From Caballeronia sp. TF1N1 (lineage in GTDB: Bacteria > Pseudomonadota > Gammaproteobacteria > Burkholderiales > Burkholderiaceae): a DNA stretch of 64,000 bases. The notes beneath the pieces were generated by a model. That model was not told the DNA's origin. It made no database searches and saw nothing but the letters and a program-made list of their open reading frames with translations. Of the stretch, positions 25,994 through 34,535 are shown piece after piece (positions within the stretch are counted from its first letter, which is position 1; each line of letters opens with the position of its first letter). The DNA lies in assembly GCF_022878925.1 (NCBI RefSeq), contig NZ_CP084627.1, forward strand, positions 1,404,832-1,468,831, in the 5' to 3' direction. The translations under genes were made by a program, and so were the position numbers.

Positions 25994-27790
25994 ATGTCCA
26001 CTACTGTCGGCGATTTTCTGATCGACCGTCTGCACGCCTGGGGCGTGCGCCGTATTTATGGCTATCCCGGCGACGGAATCAATGGCGTCTTCGGCGCCAT
26101 GAATCGCGCGAAAGGCAAGATCGAATTCATTCAGGCGCGGCACGAGGAAATGGCCGCGTTCATGGCATCCGCACATGCGAAGTTCACTGGCGAACTGGGC
26201 GTGTGCATCGCGACATCGGGACCGGGCGCAGCGCATCTGATCACCGGCCTTTACGATGCGCGGCTCGATCACATGCCAGTGCTCGCCATCGTCGGCCAGC
26301 AGGCGCGCGCCGCGCTTGGCGGCCATTATCAGCAGGAAGTCGATCTGAGCGCGTTGTTCAAGGATGTCGCGGGCGCGTTCGTGCAACAGGCGAGCGTGCC
26401 TTCGCAGATACGGCATCTCGTCGATCGCGCGGTGCGCATCGCCATTGCCGAGAAGCGCGTGACCGCCCTCATCCTGCCGAACGATCTGCAGGACCTCGAC
26501 TATGAAGCGCCCGGCCGCAAACACGGCACCTTGCATTCGGGCGTGGGCTATCGCGCGCCGAAGACCGTGCCGTATCCCGATGACTTGCAGCAAGCCGCCG
26601 ATGTGCTCAACGCCGGCAAGAAGGTCGCGATACTCGTCGGCGCGGGCGCGTTGCAGGCAACCGATGAAGTCATCGCCATTGCGGAGAGACTCGGCGCGGG
26701 CGTGGCCAAGGCGCTGCTGGGCAAGGCTGCATTGCCGGACGATTTGCCTTTCGTGACCGGTTCCATCGGCTTGCTCGGCACCGAGCCGAGCTACAAGCTC
26801 ATGACCGGATGCGACACGCTGCTCATGATCGGCTCGGGTTTCCCTTATGCCGAATTCCTGCCGAAGGAAGGTGCGGCGCGGGGCGTGCAGATCGACCTGA
26901 AGGCGGACATGCTGAGTATCCGCTACCCGATGGAAGTCAACCTCGTCGGCGATAGCGCCGAAACCTTGCGGGCACTTCTGCCCTTGCTTGAAGAGAAGAC
27001 GGATCGCGCGTGGCGCAAGGACATAGAAGGATGGATGAGCGACTGGTGGAAGACGCTCGAAAAGCGCGCGCTCGAGCCCGCTACAACCGGCGTGAACCCG
27101 CAGCGCACCGTGTGGGAATTGTCGCCGCGCGTGCCGTCGAATGCCATTGTCACGAGCGATTCCGGCTCGTGCGCGAACTGGTATGCGCGCGACCTCAAGG
27201 TGAAACGCGGCATGATGTGCTCGCTTTCGGGCGGCCTTGCATCGATGGGCGCGGCCGTGCCTTACGCCATCGCGGCGAAGTTTGCGCATCCCGAGCGGCC
27301 GGTGATCGCGCTCGTCGGCGATGGCGCCATGCAGATGAACAACATGGCCGAACTCATCACCGTGGCGAAGTACTGGAAGCAATGGTCCGATCCGCGCTGG
27401 ATCTGTCTCGTGCTCAACAACCAGGACCTGAATCAGGTGACATGGGAGCAGCGCGTGATGGAAGGCGACCCGAAGTTCGAGGCATCGCAGGACATTCCAT
27501 CGGTGCCGTATCACAAGTTCGCCGAGATGATCGGCCTCAAAGGCCTGTATGTGGACGATGCCGAACGCATGGCCGCCGTGTGGGACGAGGCGTTTGCATC
27601 GGACCGGCCTGTCGTGATCGAAGTCAAGGCCGATCCCAATGTGGCGCCGCTGCCGCCGCATATCACGCTGCAGCAAGCGAAGGCGTTCGCGACCACACTC
27701 TTGAAGGGCGATCCAAACCAGGGCAACGTGATCGTCGATACGGCGCGGCAAGTCCTGGGCGCTGTGCTGCCGGGGCATCGAGTCAAATAG
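25994..27790 (+). CDS. Thiamine-pyrophosphate-dependent enzyme (pyruvate oxidase/acetolactate synthase family)
   Basis: A 598-residue three-domain TPP enzyme. The N-terminal domain has GVRRIYGYPGDGINGVFGAM and the catalytic glutamate in ARHEEMAAFMA; the middle domain has the nucleotide-binding-like VAILVGAGAL; the C-terminal domain has the Mg-TPP motif GDGAMQMNNMAELITVAKYW ending in NN. It begins at an ATG preceded by CGGAGA; a longer frame is non-coding. Closest in style to pyruvate oxidases (PoxB-like), which make acetate or acetyl phosphate from pyruvate, but acetolactate synthase or another decarboxylase is possible. No accessory subunit gene adjoins it. Confidence 0.9.
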   Translation: MSTTVGDFLIDRLHAWGVRRIYGYPGDGINGVFGAMNRAKGKIEFIQARHEEMAAFMASAHAKFTGELGVCIATSGPGAAHLITGLYDARLDHMPVLAIVGQQARAALGGHYQQEVDLSALFKDVAGAFVQQASVPSQIRHLVDRAVRIAIAEKRVTALILPNDLQDLDYEAPGRKHGTLHSGVGYRAPKTVPYPDDLQQAADVLNAGKKVAILVGAGALQATDEVIAIAERLGAGVAKALLGKAALPDDLPFVTGSIGLLGTEPSYKLMTGCDTLLMIGSGFPYAEFLPKEGAARGVQIDLKADMLSIRYPMEVNLVGDSAETLRALLPLLEEKTDRAWRKDIEGWMSDWWKTLEKRALEPATTGVNPQRTVWELSPRVPSNAIVTSDSGSCANWYARDLKVKRGMMCSLSGGLASMGAAVPYAIAAKFAHPERPVIALVGDGAMQMNNMAELITVAKYWKQWSDPRWICLVLNNQDLNQVTWEQRVMEGDPKFEASQDIPSVPYHKFAEMIGLKGLYVDDAERMAAVWDEAFASDRPVVIEVKADPNVAPLPPHITLQQAKAFATTLLKGDPNQGNVIVDTARQVLGAVLPGHRVK

Positions 27791-27905
27791 CTTTCGATGC
27801 GACGTGATGCATTGCGGCGGCATAACCGTTGCTGCGTTATTTGCGTAACCGTTGCAACTGTGCGGCCGACCTTCGGCGCACTGATCCTCGATCAGGAGTA
27901 AAGAA

Positions 27906-28163
27906 ATGAATAGCGAACCTTCGGACCCGGTGGAACGCGCGGACCAGCGCCGCGAAGCGATTGGCGAAGGCGACGTGAAGGAGAAGGCCGACGGCACGAT
28001 CGAACAGCGCGAACACGGAAACATGGATGCATCGCTGGTCCCGAAGGGCAAGGACCATCCAGAGCAAGGGCCTTACACGCCGGAGAACGATCATATCGAT
28101 CCCGATGTCGATCCGGACGCCGGGCCCGATCATCCATCGAGCAAGCGCGATTCGGAAGCGTGA
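27906..28163 (+). CDS. Small acidic hypothetical protein
   Basis: Encodes 85 residues, strongly hydrophilic and rich in Asp, Glu, Pro and Lys, with a distinctive run HIDPDVDPDAGPDHPSSK near the C-terminus. An AGGAG site precedes the ATG. There is no signal peptide, cysteine or membrane segment; the composition suggests an intrinsically disordered protein, perhaps stress-related, which is inference. It ends 25 bp before the next, secreted, small gene. Confidence 0.65.
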   Translation: MNSEPSDPVERADQRREAIGEGDVKEKADGTIEQREHGNMDASLVPKGKDHPEQGPYTPENDHIDPDVDPDAGPDHPSSKRDSEA

Positions 28164-28188
28164 GTCTTATCGAAAAAGGAGAGATGCC

Positions 28189-28518
28189 ATGAAGATCAGC
28201 AAGCAGCTCGTTCTATGCGCACTCATGTCGGGGTTGTCCGGCGCGGCGTTCGCTCAAAGCGCGCAAACACAGCCGGGTGCGAGTCATGGTCCGGCCAGCC
28301 CCGGACAGGTCAATAGCGATATGACTCGTTCGGGCACCGCCGATATCACTACTGGTAAATCGGCAACGGGTGGGTCCTATAACGGCACGAGTGCCGCGGG
28401 GCGTGGCACGAATCAGGGCTCGGGCGGCATGCAGCCGCGCGTAACCGGATCGGGCGGCGGTAGTTCGAATGGCGGAACGAGTCCTTCAACCAACGGCGGC
28501 GGTGGACAGGGCTTCTGA
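28189..28518 (+). CDS. Secreted Gly/Ser-rich hypothetical protein
   Basis: Encodes 109 residues from an ATG with AAGGAGAG upstream. A Sec signal peptide (KISKQLVLCALMSGLSGAAF) with cleavage after AFA precedes a low-complexity mature chain rich in Gly, Ser, Thr and Asn (GSGGGSSNGGTSPSTNGG). No known domain. It is followed by a good terminator and then, 490 bp later, by the much larger glycine-rich secreted protein, which has similar composition. Function unknown. Confidence 0.7.
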   Translation: MKISKQLVLCALMSGLSGAAFAQSAQTQPGASHGPASPGQVNSDMTRSGTADITTGKSATGGSYNGTSAAGRGTNQGSGGMQPRVTGSGGGSSNGGTSPSTNGGGGQGF

Positions 28519-28540
28519 TAACCGATCGCTTGAGCGCAAT

Positions 28541-28579
28541 GCGGCGGTGTTCGATGGTTCGGACGCCGCCGCTTTTTTT
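28541..28579 (+). terminator. Rho-independent terminator
   Basis: Arms GCGGCGGTGT and ACGCCGCCGC flank a short loop and are followed by seven T, 22 bp after the secreted Gly/Ser-rich gene. Confidence 0.85.
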
Positions 28580-29010
28580 ATTACGCGCTTGAGGAAGTTA
28601 TGCGGTGTGGACCGCATATCGACTGTCATTTAAGCTTTCGAATAACCATCGAATTAACTTTCAACTAGCATTCGTTCCGAGTGCTCGACCGTGCTCCTAC
28701 GTGCGTTCGATGTGCTTCCAATTAGTTAGGATGCCGACTATTTTCACGATTTTCCCGTTGCTGATCGATGCATCTCTCCCATTGCGGCAAGGCAAAATTT
28801 CCGCTGGTGATCGGCTTCACGTGGTAACTGCAACCGTGTCTTTTTTGGCTTATGCAAACGTTTTCTGAGAGGTCGCGCACGCCCTGCTACATGGCCGACC
28901 GGCGCTAGGTTGAGTAACGCACAGAACGACATCCTCAGACTGCCATTCTTGCCCCACATCGCGTTAAACGCCTCACCGAAGCGTCGCGATAGCCAAACTA
29001 CGGGGAAGAC
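28580..29010. other. AT-richer non-coding leader before the repeat protein
   Basis: This ~430-bp gap is visibly poorer in G+C than its surroundings (about half A+T). An 87-codon open frame at 28605-28868 has no ribosome site and atypical codon use, so I do not call it. I see no clear hairpin or operator. It presumably holds the promoter and 5' leader of the glycine-rich gene; the base composition may also mark acquired DNA. Confidence 0.4.
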
Positions 29011-31035
29011 ATGAGGAACCCAAACAAATATAAATTGAGGACGGCGCTCAAGCTTAGCGTGATCGTTATCGCGGCTGCGGTGTCGAATCTTTCACATGCT
29101 CAGACAGCCACGGAGGCTTGCAATAACCTGACATCGGCGGCATGCGCGAATGGTGTCATCGGGGTTGCGCCGGCGGCGGTGTCTGCTGCAACGGACCCGC
29201 AAACGCGCGCTCAAGCCGCCGTTTTGCCGGGACGGATGGTTGGACTTCCAGCGGGTAACCGGAGTGGGACATCCGCTGGTGCTGCGGGTACTTCGAGCAG
29301 CAATGGCGCGAGCACGGGTAGTGGAACCGCTAGTGCTGGAACGGCGGCTGGTCAGGGATCGACCGGAGGGCAAGGTGCGGGGTCGACTGGTTCGCATGGT
29401 GGCTCGAGTTCCGGTAGTACGGGGTCTGGTTCTGGGTCGGGTTCTGGGTCTGGTTCTGGGTCGGGTGGTGTAGGCGCTGGTGGTGGTAGCACGGGCGGTG
29501 GCAACACGGGCGGTGGCAACACGGGTGGTGGCAGCACGGGTGGTGGCAGCACGGGCGGTGGAAGCACTGGCGGTGGAAGCACTGGCGGTGGCAACACGGG
29601 TGGTGGGAGCACGGGCGGTGGCAACACGGGCGGTGGCAGCACGGGCGGTGGCAGCACGGGCGGTGGCAGCACGGGCGGTGGCAGCACGGGTGGCGGCAGC
29701 ACGGGTGGTGGTAGCACGGGCGGTGGCAGTACGGGTGGTGGAAGCACGGGCGGTGGCAGCACGGGCGGTGGCAGCACGGGTGGTGGTAGCACGGGCCACG
29801 GCGGCGGCAGCTCCGGTCACGGCGACGGCGGTCATGGCGATGGTGGTCACGGCGACGGTGGTCACGGCGACGGTGGTCACGGCGACGGTGGTCACGGCGA
29901 CGGTGGTCACGGCGACGGCGGCCACGGCGACGGCGGCCACGGTAACGGTGGCGGCAACGGCAGCAGCGGTGGTCATGGTGACGGCGGCCATGGCGACGGC
30001 GGTCACGGCGATGGCGGTCACGGCGACGGCGGTCATGGCGACGGTGGTCACGGCGACGGCGGCCACGGTAACGGTGGCGGCAACGGCAGCAGCGGTGGTC
30101 ACGGTGATGGCGGCCATGGCGACGGCGGTCACGGCGACGGCGGTCACGGCGACGGCGGTCACGGCGACGGCGGTCACGGCGACGGCGGTCACGGCGACGG
30201 CGGTCACGGCGACGGTGGTCACGGTAACGGTGGCGGCAACGGCAGCAACGGCAGCAGCGGCGGTCACGGTGATGGCGGTCATGGCGACGGCGGCCACGGT
30301 AACGGCGGCGGCAACGGCAGCACCGGCGGTCATGGCAATGGCGGCGGCGATGGTGGTGGCCACGGCGACGGCGGTCATGGCAACGGCGGTGGCAACGGCA
30401 GCAGCGCTGGTGGTCACGGCGATGGCGGCGGCCACGGCGACGGCGGTCATGGCAACGGCGGTGGCAACGGCAGCAGCGCTGGTGGTCACGGCGATGGCGG
30501 CGGCCACGGCGACGGCGGTCATGGCAACGGCGGTGGCAACGGCAGCAGCGCTGGTGGTCACGGCGATGGTGGTGGCCACGGCGACGGCGGTCATGGCAAC
30601 GGCGGTGGCAACGGCAGCAGCGCTGGTGGTCACGGCGATGGCGGCGGCCACGGCGACGGCGGTCATGGCAACGGCGGTGGCAACGGCAGCAGCGCTGGTG
30701 GTCATGGCGATGGCGGTGGCCACGGCGACGGCGGTCATGGCAACGGCAGCAGCGCTGGTGGTCATGGCGATGGAGGTGGCCACGGCGACGGCGGTCATGG
30801 CAACGGCGGCAGCGCCGGTGGTCACGGCGATGGCGGCGGCCACGGCGATGGCGGTCATGGCAATGGCGGCGGCGCAGGTAGCACCGGCGGACACGGCAAT
30901 GGCAGCAGCGGCGGTCACGGCAATGGCGGCGGCGCGGGCAGCAACGGTGGCCACGGCAACGGCGGCGGTGGTCACGGTGGTGGTGGCGGCGGCGGCGGTG
31001 GCGGTGGCGGTGGCGGTGGAGCAGGCGGCCGCTAA
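29011..31035 (+). CDS. Secreted glycine-rich repeat protein with GGGST and HGDGG arrays
   Basis: Encodes 674 residues. Residues 1-~30 form a signal peptide (LKLSVIVIAAAVSNLSHAQ). Residues ~31-95 are a normal-complexity head with a Cys pair (EACNNLTSAACANG). Residues ~160-265 hold about 21 tandem pentapeptides GGGST/GGGNT. Residues ~270-640 are built from HGDGG and HGNGG units, ordered into longer blocks such as GNGGGNGSSAGGHGDGGG; the tail is polyglycine. No membrane anchor or sorting motif is seen at the C-terminus. The regular His-Gly-Asp spacing could bind metal ions or calcium; an extracellular matrix or adhesin-like role is possible. It stands alone. Confidence 0.75.
   Translation: MRNPNKYKLRTALKLSVIVIAAAVSNLSHAQTATEACNNLTSAACANGVIGVAPAAVSAATDPQTRAQAAVLPGRMVGLPAGNRSGTSAGAAGTSSSNGASTGSGTASAGTAAGQGSTGGQGAGSTGSHGGSSSGSTGSGSGSGSGSGSGSGGVGAGGGSTGGGNTGGGNTGGGSTGGGSTGGGSTGGGSTGGGNTGGGSTGGGNTGGGSTGGGSTGGGSTGGGSTGGGSTGGGSTGGGSTGGGSTGGGSTGGGSTGGGSTGHGGGSSGHGDGGHGDGGHGDGGHGDGGHGDGGHGDGGHGDGGHGDGGHGNGGGNGSSGGHGDGGHGDGGHGDGGHGDGGHGDGGHGDGGHGNGGGNGSSGGHGDGGHGDGGHGDGGHGDGGHGDGGHGDGGHGDGGHGDGGHGNGGGNGSNGSSGGHGDGGHGDGGHGNGGGNGSTGGHGNGGGDGGGHGDGGHGNGGGNGSSAGGHGDGGGHGDGGHGNGGGNGSSAGGHGDGGGHGDGGHGNGGGNGSSAGGHGDGGGHGDGGHGNGGGNGSSAGGHGDGGGHGDGGHGNGGGNGSSAGGHGDGGGHGDGGHGNGSSAGGHGDGGGHGDGGHGNGGSAGGHGDGGGHGDGGHGNGGGAGSTGGHGNGSSGGHGNGGGAGSNGGHGNGGGGHGGGGGGGGGGGGGGGAGGR
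29490..29800 (+). repeat. 15-bp tandem repeats (GGCGGTGGCAGCACG)
   Basis: About 21 in-register copies of a 15-bp unit encoding GGGST (a few GGGNT). Third-position variation (GGT/GGC, AGC/AAC) shows expansion followed by drift; every copy keeps the frame. Confidence 0.88.
30361..30720 (+). repeat. 72-bp tandem repeat, five units
   Basis: Units start at 30361, 30433, 30505, 30577 and 30649, exactly 72 bp apart, each encoding HGDGGHGNGGGNGSSA plus GGHGDGGG. They differ at only a few silent positions, so the expansion is recent. Shortened variants continue to about 30860. Confidence 0.85.
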
Positions 31036-31156
31036 CCCACCCTTCGCAAACGCGTCGATCGGACCGCAATCCGGTCGACGCGAATCAAAAGCAAAGCCAA
31101 CACAAAGCGCTAGAAGCACCCGATGCTGCCTTTGCAGCATCAAACAGATTCAAACG

Positions 31157-31465
31157 TCAATCGACAACCGCGGGCCCGATGCAATGCGCCCGCGGCCGCA
31201 ACAAACTTCCCTCCTCGATCTGCTCCATCGAATGCGCCATCCATCCCACGCTTCGCGCGATGGAGAACAACGCGAACGCCGCACCCTCCGGTAACTCTCA
31301 ATGCTCAACGAGCGCAGCCAGCGCGACGTCGATGCGGGCTTCCTACCTGTCAGACGCTCGGCTCAATCGATCAAGGCACGCGCCACATCGGATGCCTCGA
31401 AAGCGCATAAAAGATCCGCGCGGGAATCGCCCTGCGGATAAGGCTCGGCGTGACGCGCGGCATGC
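31157..31465 (-). pseudogene. Citrate-synthase-like gene remnant (C-terminal part)
   Basis: On the minus strand, pieces of a citrate-synthase C-terminal region can be read: HAEPYPQGDSRADLL (compare GFGHPLYPxGDPRA of the family), then ARIDVALAALVEH, an in-frame stop (31298-31300), then ELPEGAAFALFSIARSVGWM AHSMEQIEEG and LLRPRAHCIGPAVVD with a normal stop. The parts lie in two frames with a TGA at 31363-31365 between them. An open stretch of ~90 codons further upstream (to ~31755) continues in the same frame as the first piece but I do not recognise it. The gene is broken; it follows the glucarate transporter gene on the same strand. Confidence 0.6.
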
Positions 31466-31729
31466 CAAGCGTGTGCAAGACGCATATGCAACGGACGAGC
31501 AGCGAAAGCAAGCTCGACAAAGCTGCTCGCGAGCCGGCCGATGAGTTCGGCGGCGCACTCGAACATGCCTGCGAAATCGGCATATCGGTTTGGGTACGGA
31601 AGAAACGCGCCCGGCGATGGCCGAACGTAGTCGATGCGCTGGCCAAGCATTTCGACAATGCCGGGCCGCGCGATGAATCGAAACGACGTGCGGCGCGTAT
31701 CGCCTGACGCCTGACGCCGGACGCCACAA

Positions 31730-33073
31730 TCAGTGCGAACGCCCCGCCTTTGCAATCATCACGCCGCGTCCATCGCGCGGCTTCATGGCCGCGAAGAAGA
31801 CGAGCGCCGCGGCCACGACCGACATCGCGGCGAGCCCCGTGAGGCCGCCTTCGATCGATCCCGTCTTCTGCTCGAGAAAGCCGAAGGTCGCGGGCGCCAC
31901 GAAGCCGCCGAGATTGCCGAGCGAATTGATGAGCGCGATGACCGGCGCCGCGATGCGCGCGTCGAGATAGCCTTGCGGAATCGGCCAGAACAGCGACGAC
32001 GCGGCCTTGAAACCCATCGCCGCAAAACAGATCGCCACGAACGAAAACACCGCGCTGCCCTGCCCCGCCGCATACATGCCGAGCGCGGCGATGATCAACA
32101 CCACCGCCACCCACGCCTGCTGAAACTTGAAGCGTGCCGCGAGCATGGCGAAGACGTACATCGCTGCAATGGAGATGATCCACGGAATCGAATTGAAGAG
32201 CCCGACCTGGAAGTCGTTGAAGTGCCCCATCTTGCGGATGATGCTCGGCAGCCAGAACGTCGCGCCGTAGATCGTCAGCGACACGGAGAAGTAGATCAGG
32301 CAGAAGATGAGAATCTGCGGATCGCGCAACAGGCTCCACGTGGATGGCTTGACGGTATGCGACGCGTCACGTTCCACTTGTTCGCGCTCGATCTCGTCGA
32401 TGATCGCGTCCTGCTCCGCACGCGTGAGCCACTTCGCATCGCGCGGCTTCGAATCGAGCCAGAACCACACGAAGGCCGCGAGCACCACGGAAGCCGAACC
32501 TTCGATCAGGAACATCCACTGCCAGCCATGCAGACCCATGCCGTCTATCAGCATGAGCGCGCCGGAGATCGGCCCGGATAGCACCGAAGCCAACGCGGAG
32601 CCGCTCAAGAAAATCGCCATGGCACGGCCACGCTGATTGCTCGGCAGCCAGCGCGTGAAGTAGAACACCACGCCGGGAAAGAAGCCCGCTTCAGCCGCGC
32701 CGAGGACCAGGCGCATGATGTAGAACGAAGTCTCGCCGCGCACGAAAGCCATGCCGACCGCCGCCAGTCCCCAAGTAATCATGATGCGCGTGAGCCACGC
32801 CTTCGCGCCGAAGCGCTGCAACAGCATGTTCGACGGCACTTCGAACACGGCATAGCTCACGAAGAACAAGCCCGCGCCCAGTCCATAAGCCGCAGCGCCG
32901 ATCCCAAGATCAGCGCTCAGATGCTGACGCACGAAACCGATGTTCACGCGGTCGATGTAATTGACGATGAACATCACGACGAAGAGCGGCAGGATGTGCC
33001 ACTTGATCTTGCTGACGGCGCTCGTCAGTGGATTCGTCGGTTCATCCGCGCGATCTGGCGTCGAACTGCTCAT
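31730..33073 (-). CDS. MFS transporter, anion:cation symporter type (probable glucarate/sugar-acid uptake)
   Basis: A 447-residue, 12-helix transporter of the ACS family. Signatures include NYIDRVNIGFVRQHL at helix 1 and the loop RFGAKAWLTRIMITWGLAAV, then GAAEAGFFPGVVFYFTRWLP with the conserved R-G-R-A segment after it. ACS members import sugar acids and organic anions such as glucarate, galactonate or phthalate. Its start is 32 bp from the end of the glucarate-dehydratase-like gene upstream on the same strand, so the two form an operon. Substrate is inferred from that context. Confidence 0.9.
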   Translation of the reverse strand: MSSSTPDRADEPTNPLTSAVSKIKWHILPLFVVMFIVNYIDRVNIGFVRQHLSADLGIGAAAYGLGAGLFFVSYAVFEVPSNMLLQRFGAKAWLTRIMITWGLAAVGMAFVRGETSFYIMRLVLGAAEAGFFPGVVFYFTRWLPSNQRGRAMAIFLSGSALASVLSGPISGALMLIDGMGLHGWQWMFLIEGSASVVLAAFVWFWLDSKPRDAKWLTRAEQDAIIDEIEREQVERDASHTVKPSTWSLLRDPQILIFCLIYFSVSLTIYGATFWLPSIIRKMGHFNDFQVGLFNSIPWIISIAAMYVFAMLAARFKFQQAWVAVVLIIAALGMYAAGQGSAVFSFVAICFAAMGFKAASSLFWPIPQGYLDARIAAPVIALINSLGNLGGFVAPATFGFLEQKTGSIEGGLTGLAAMSVVAAALVFFAAMKPRDGRGVMIAKAGRSH

Positions 33074-33105
33074 GGGCTTGTCTCCTCGTTGATCGTGCGT
33101 GCCGC

Positions 33106-34380
33106 TCAGAAGCGCGGATTCTTGCCGGTGAATTCCGGCTGATATTTGCGCATCTGCTTGAGGTCGTCACGATTGCGCACGCCGCACGAGAGATATTGCT
33201 CATGCAGTTCCGCGAGCCTGTCGCGGTCCAGTTCGACACCGAGGCCCGGCGTTGTCGGCACGCGCACCGCGCCGTTATCGAACTTCACCCGGCCGCCCTT
33301 GATGACTTCCTCTTCCTGCCACGGATAATGCGTGTCGCATGCGTAAGTGAGATTGGGGATACTCGCGGCGACATGCGTCATCGCCATCAGGCTGATGCCC
33401 AGGTGCGAGTTCGAGTGCATCGACATGCCAAGCTCCCACAGGGCGCACATGCGTGCAAGCGTCTGCGTCGCGCGCAGGCCGCCCCAGTAGTGATGATCCG
33501 ACAGCAGCACCTTCACCGAGCCCATTTCGCAGCCGCGCCGGAAGTCGTCGAAAGTCGTGATGACCATGTTGGTCGCAAGCGGCAACCGCGTGTGCTTGGC
33601 GAGTTCCGCCATGCCTGCGAGACCCGGACACGGGTCTTCGTAGTATTCGAGCAATTCGTCGAGTTCGGGCGCGGCCTCGATGCTCGTTTCGAGCGTCCAG
33701 TTGGCGTTCGGATCGAGCCGCAGCGGCGTGCCGGGAAAAGCCTCGGACAGCGCGCGCATGCAGGCAATTTCATGCTTCGGCTCGAATACGCCGCCCTTCA
33801 GCTTGATACTCTGAAAGCCGTACAGATCGATCATGCGGCGCGCCTGCGCCACGATCTGTTGCGGGCTGATGCCTTCGCCCCAGGCATCCGGCGCATACGG
33901 CTTGTCGATATGTTCCGCATACTTGAAGAAGAGATAGGCGCTGTACGGCACCGCGTCGCGCACCTTGCCGCCGAGCAGATCGACGACAGGCGCGCCGACC
34001 ATTTGCCCTTGCAGATCGAGCATCGCGACTTCCAGCGTGCTGATCACTTTCGACGCGTTCTTGGCCGTGTGCGAGCCGGGTGCGAGTTCGAATTCCACCG
34101 CGCCCGGGCTTGGCTTGATGCTCGCACGCACGCGCTCCTCCATGCGGTTCAACTCAAACGGCGAGAGGCCGATGGCCAGTTCCTTCGCTTGTTCCAGCAC
34201 GCGCAGCATCGGCTCATCGCCATAAGTTTCGGAGATACCGACGCGCCCGTCGCTCGTTTCCAGTTCGACGATGGCGCGCAACGCCCAGGGCTCGTGGATA
34301 CCGGCCGCGTTCAGGAGCGGGCCGTCGCGAAAGGCGATCGGTGTGATGCGGACTTGCGTGATGGTGACGCTGCGGCTCAT
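33106..34380 (-). CDS. gudD: Glucarate dehydratase-like enolase-superfamily enzyme
   Basis: Encodes 424 residues (E. coli GudD is ~446), converting D-glucarate to 5-keto-4-deoxyglucarate. Superfamily residues are visible: the K-x-K base in SIKLKGGVFEP, metal-binding acids in LRLDPNANWT and EYYEDPCPG, the LATNMVITTFDDF strand, and the histidine region VLLSDHHYWGG followed by HSNSHLGISLMAM. The ATG at 34380 gives the canonical N-terminus (TITQVRITPIAFRDGPLLNA); a start 14 residues upstream would cross the operator. It is upstream of the MFS gene in one operon and divergent from a GntR regulator. Confidence 0.92.
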   Translation of the reverse strand: MSRSVTITQVRITPIAFRDGPLLNAAGIHEPWALRAIVELETSDGRVGISETYGDEPMLRVLEQAKELAIGLSPFELNRMEERVRASIKPSPGAVEFELAPGSHTAKNASKVISTLEVAMLDLQGQMVGAPVVDLLGGKVRDAVPYSAYLFFKYAEHIDKPYAPDAWGEGISPQQIVAQARRMIDLYGFQSIKLKGGVFEPKHEIACMRALSEAFPGTPLRLDPNANWTLETSIEAAPELDELLEYYEDPCPGLAGMAELAKHTRLPLATNMVITTFDDFRRGCEMGSVKVLLSDHHYWGGLRATQTLARMCALWELGMSMHSNSHLGISLMAMTHVAASIPNLTYACDTHYPWQEEEVIKGGRVKFDNGAVRVPTTPGLGVELDRDRLAELHEQYLSCGVRNRDDLKQMRKYQPEFTGKNPRF

Positions 34381-34419
34381 GGGAATGTCCGAAAATGGAA
34401 TCGATGTCCGCATCATAAA

Positions 34420-34435
34420 CACTAATATATTAGTG
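34420..34435. promoter_or_regulatory. Perfect palindrome, probable GntR operator
   Basis: CACTAATATATTAGTG is a perfect 16-bp palindrome 40 bp before gudD and ~100 bp before the divergent GntR gene. FCD-type GntR proteins bind short palindromes of this kind, so autoregulation plus control of gudD is likely. Confidence 0.7.
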
Positions 34436-34535
34436 CGTCAGTGGGGAAAGTACCCATCGTCGCTGCCGCGCCATGCGGCCGGAAATCGCTCTTGCAGGCC
34501 TTAAAATCGCGAATATCGCAATCAAACAGTCCACC

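Noticed and set aside
28605..28868. 87-codon open frame in the AT-richer gap
   Set aside because: No ribosome site, unusual codon use and no recognisable features.
29092..31143. Open frames of several hundred codons on the minus strand and in another plus frame across the glycine-rich gene
   Set aside because: Created by the repeat units having no stops in other frames; composition is mono- or dipeptide-like, with no start context. The frame with the signal peptide is the real one.
33342..33360. GTGAGATTGGGGATAC inside the glucarate dehydratase gene, considered as another iteron
   Set aside because: Matches only the first half of the element and lies in conserved coding sequence.
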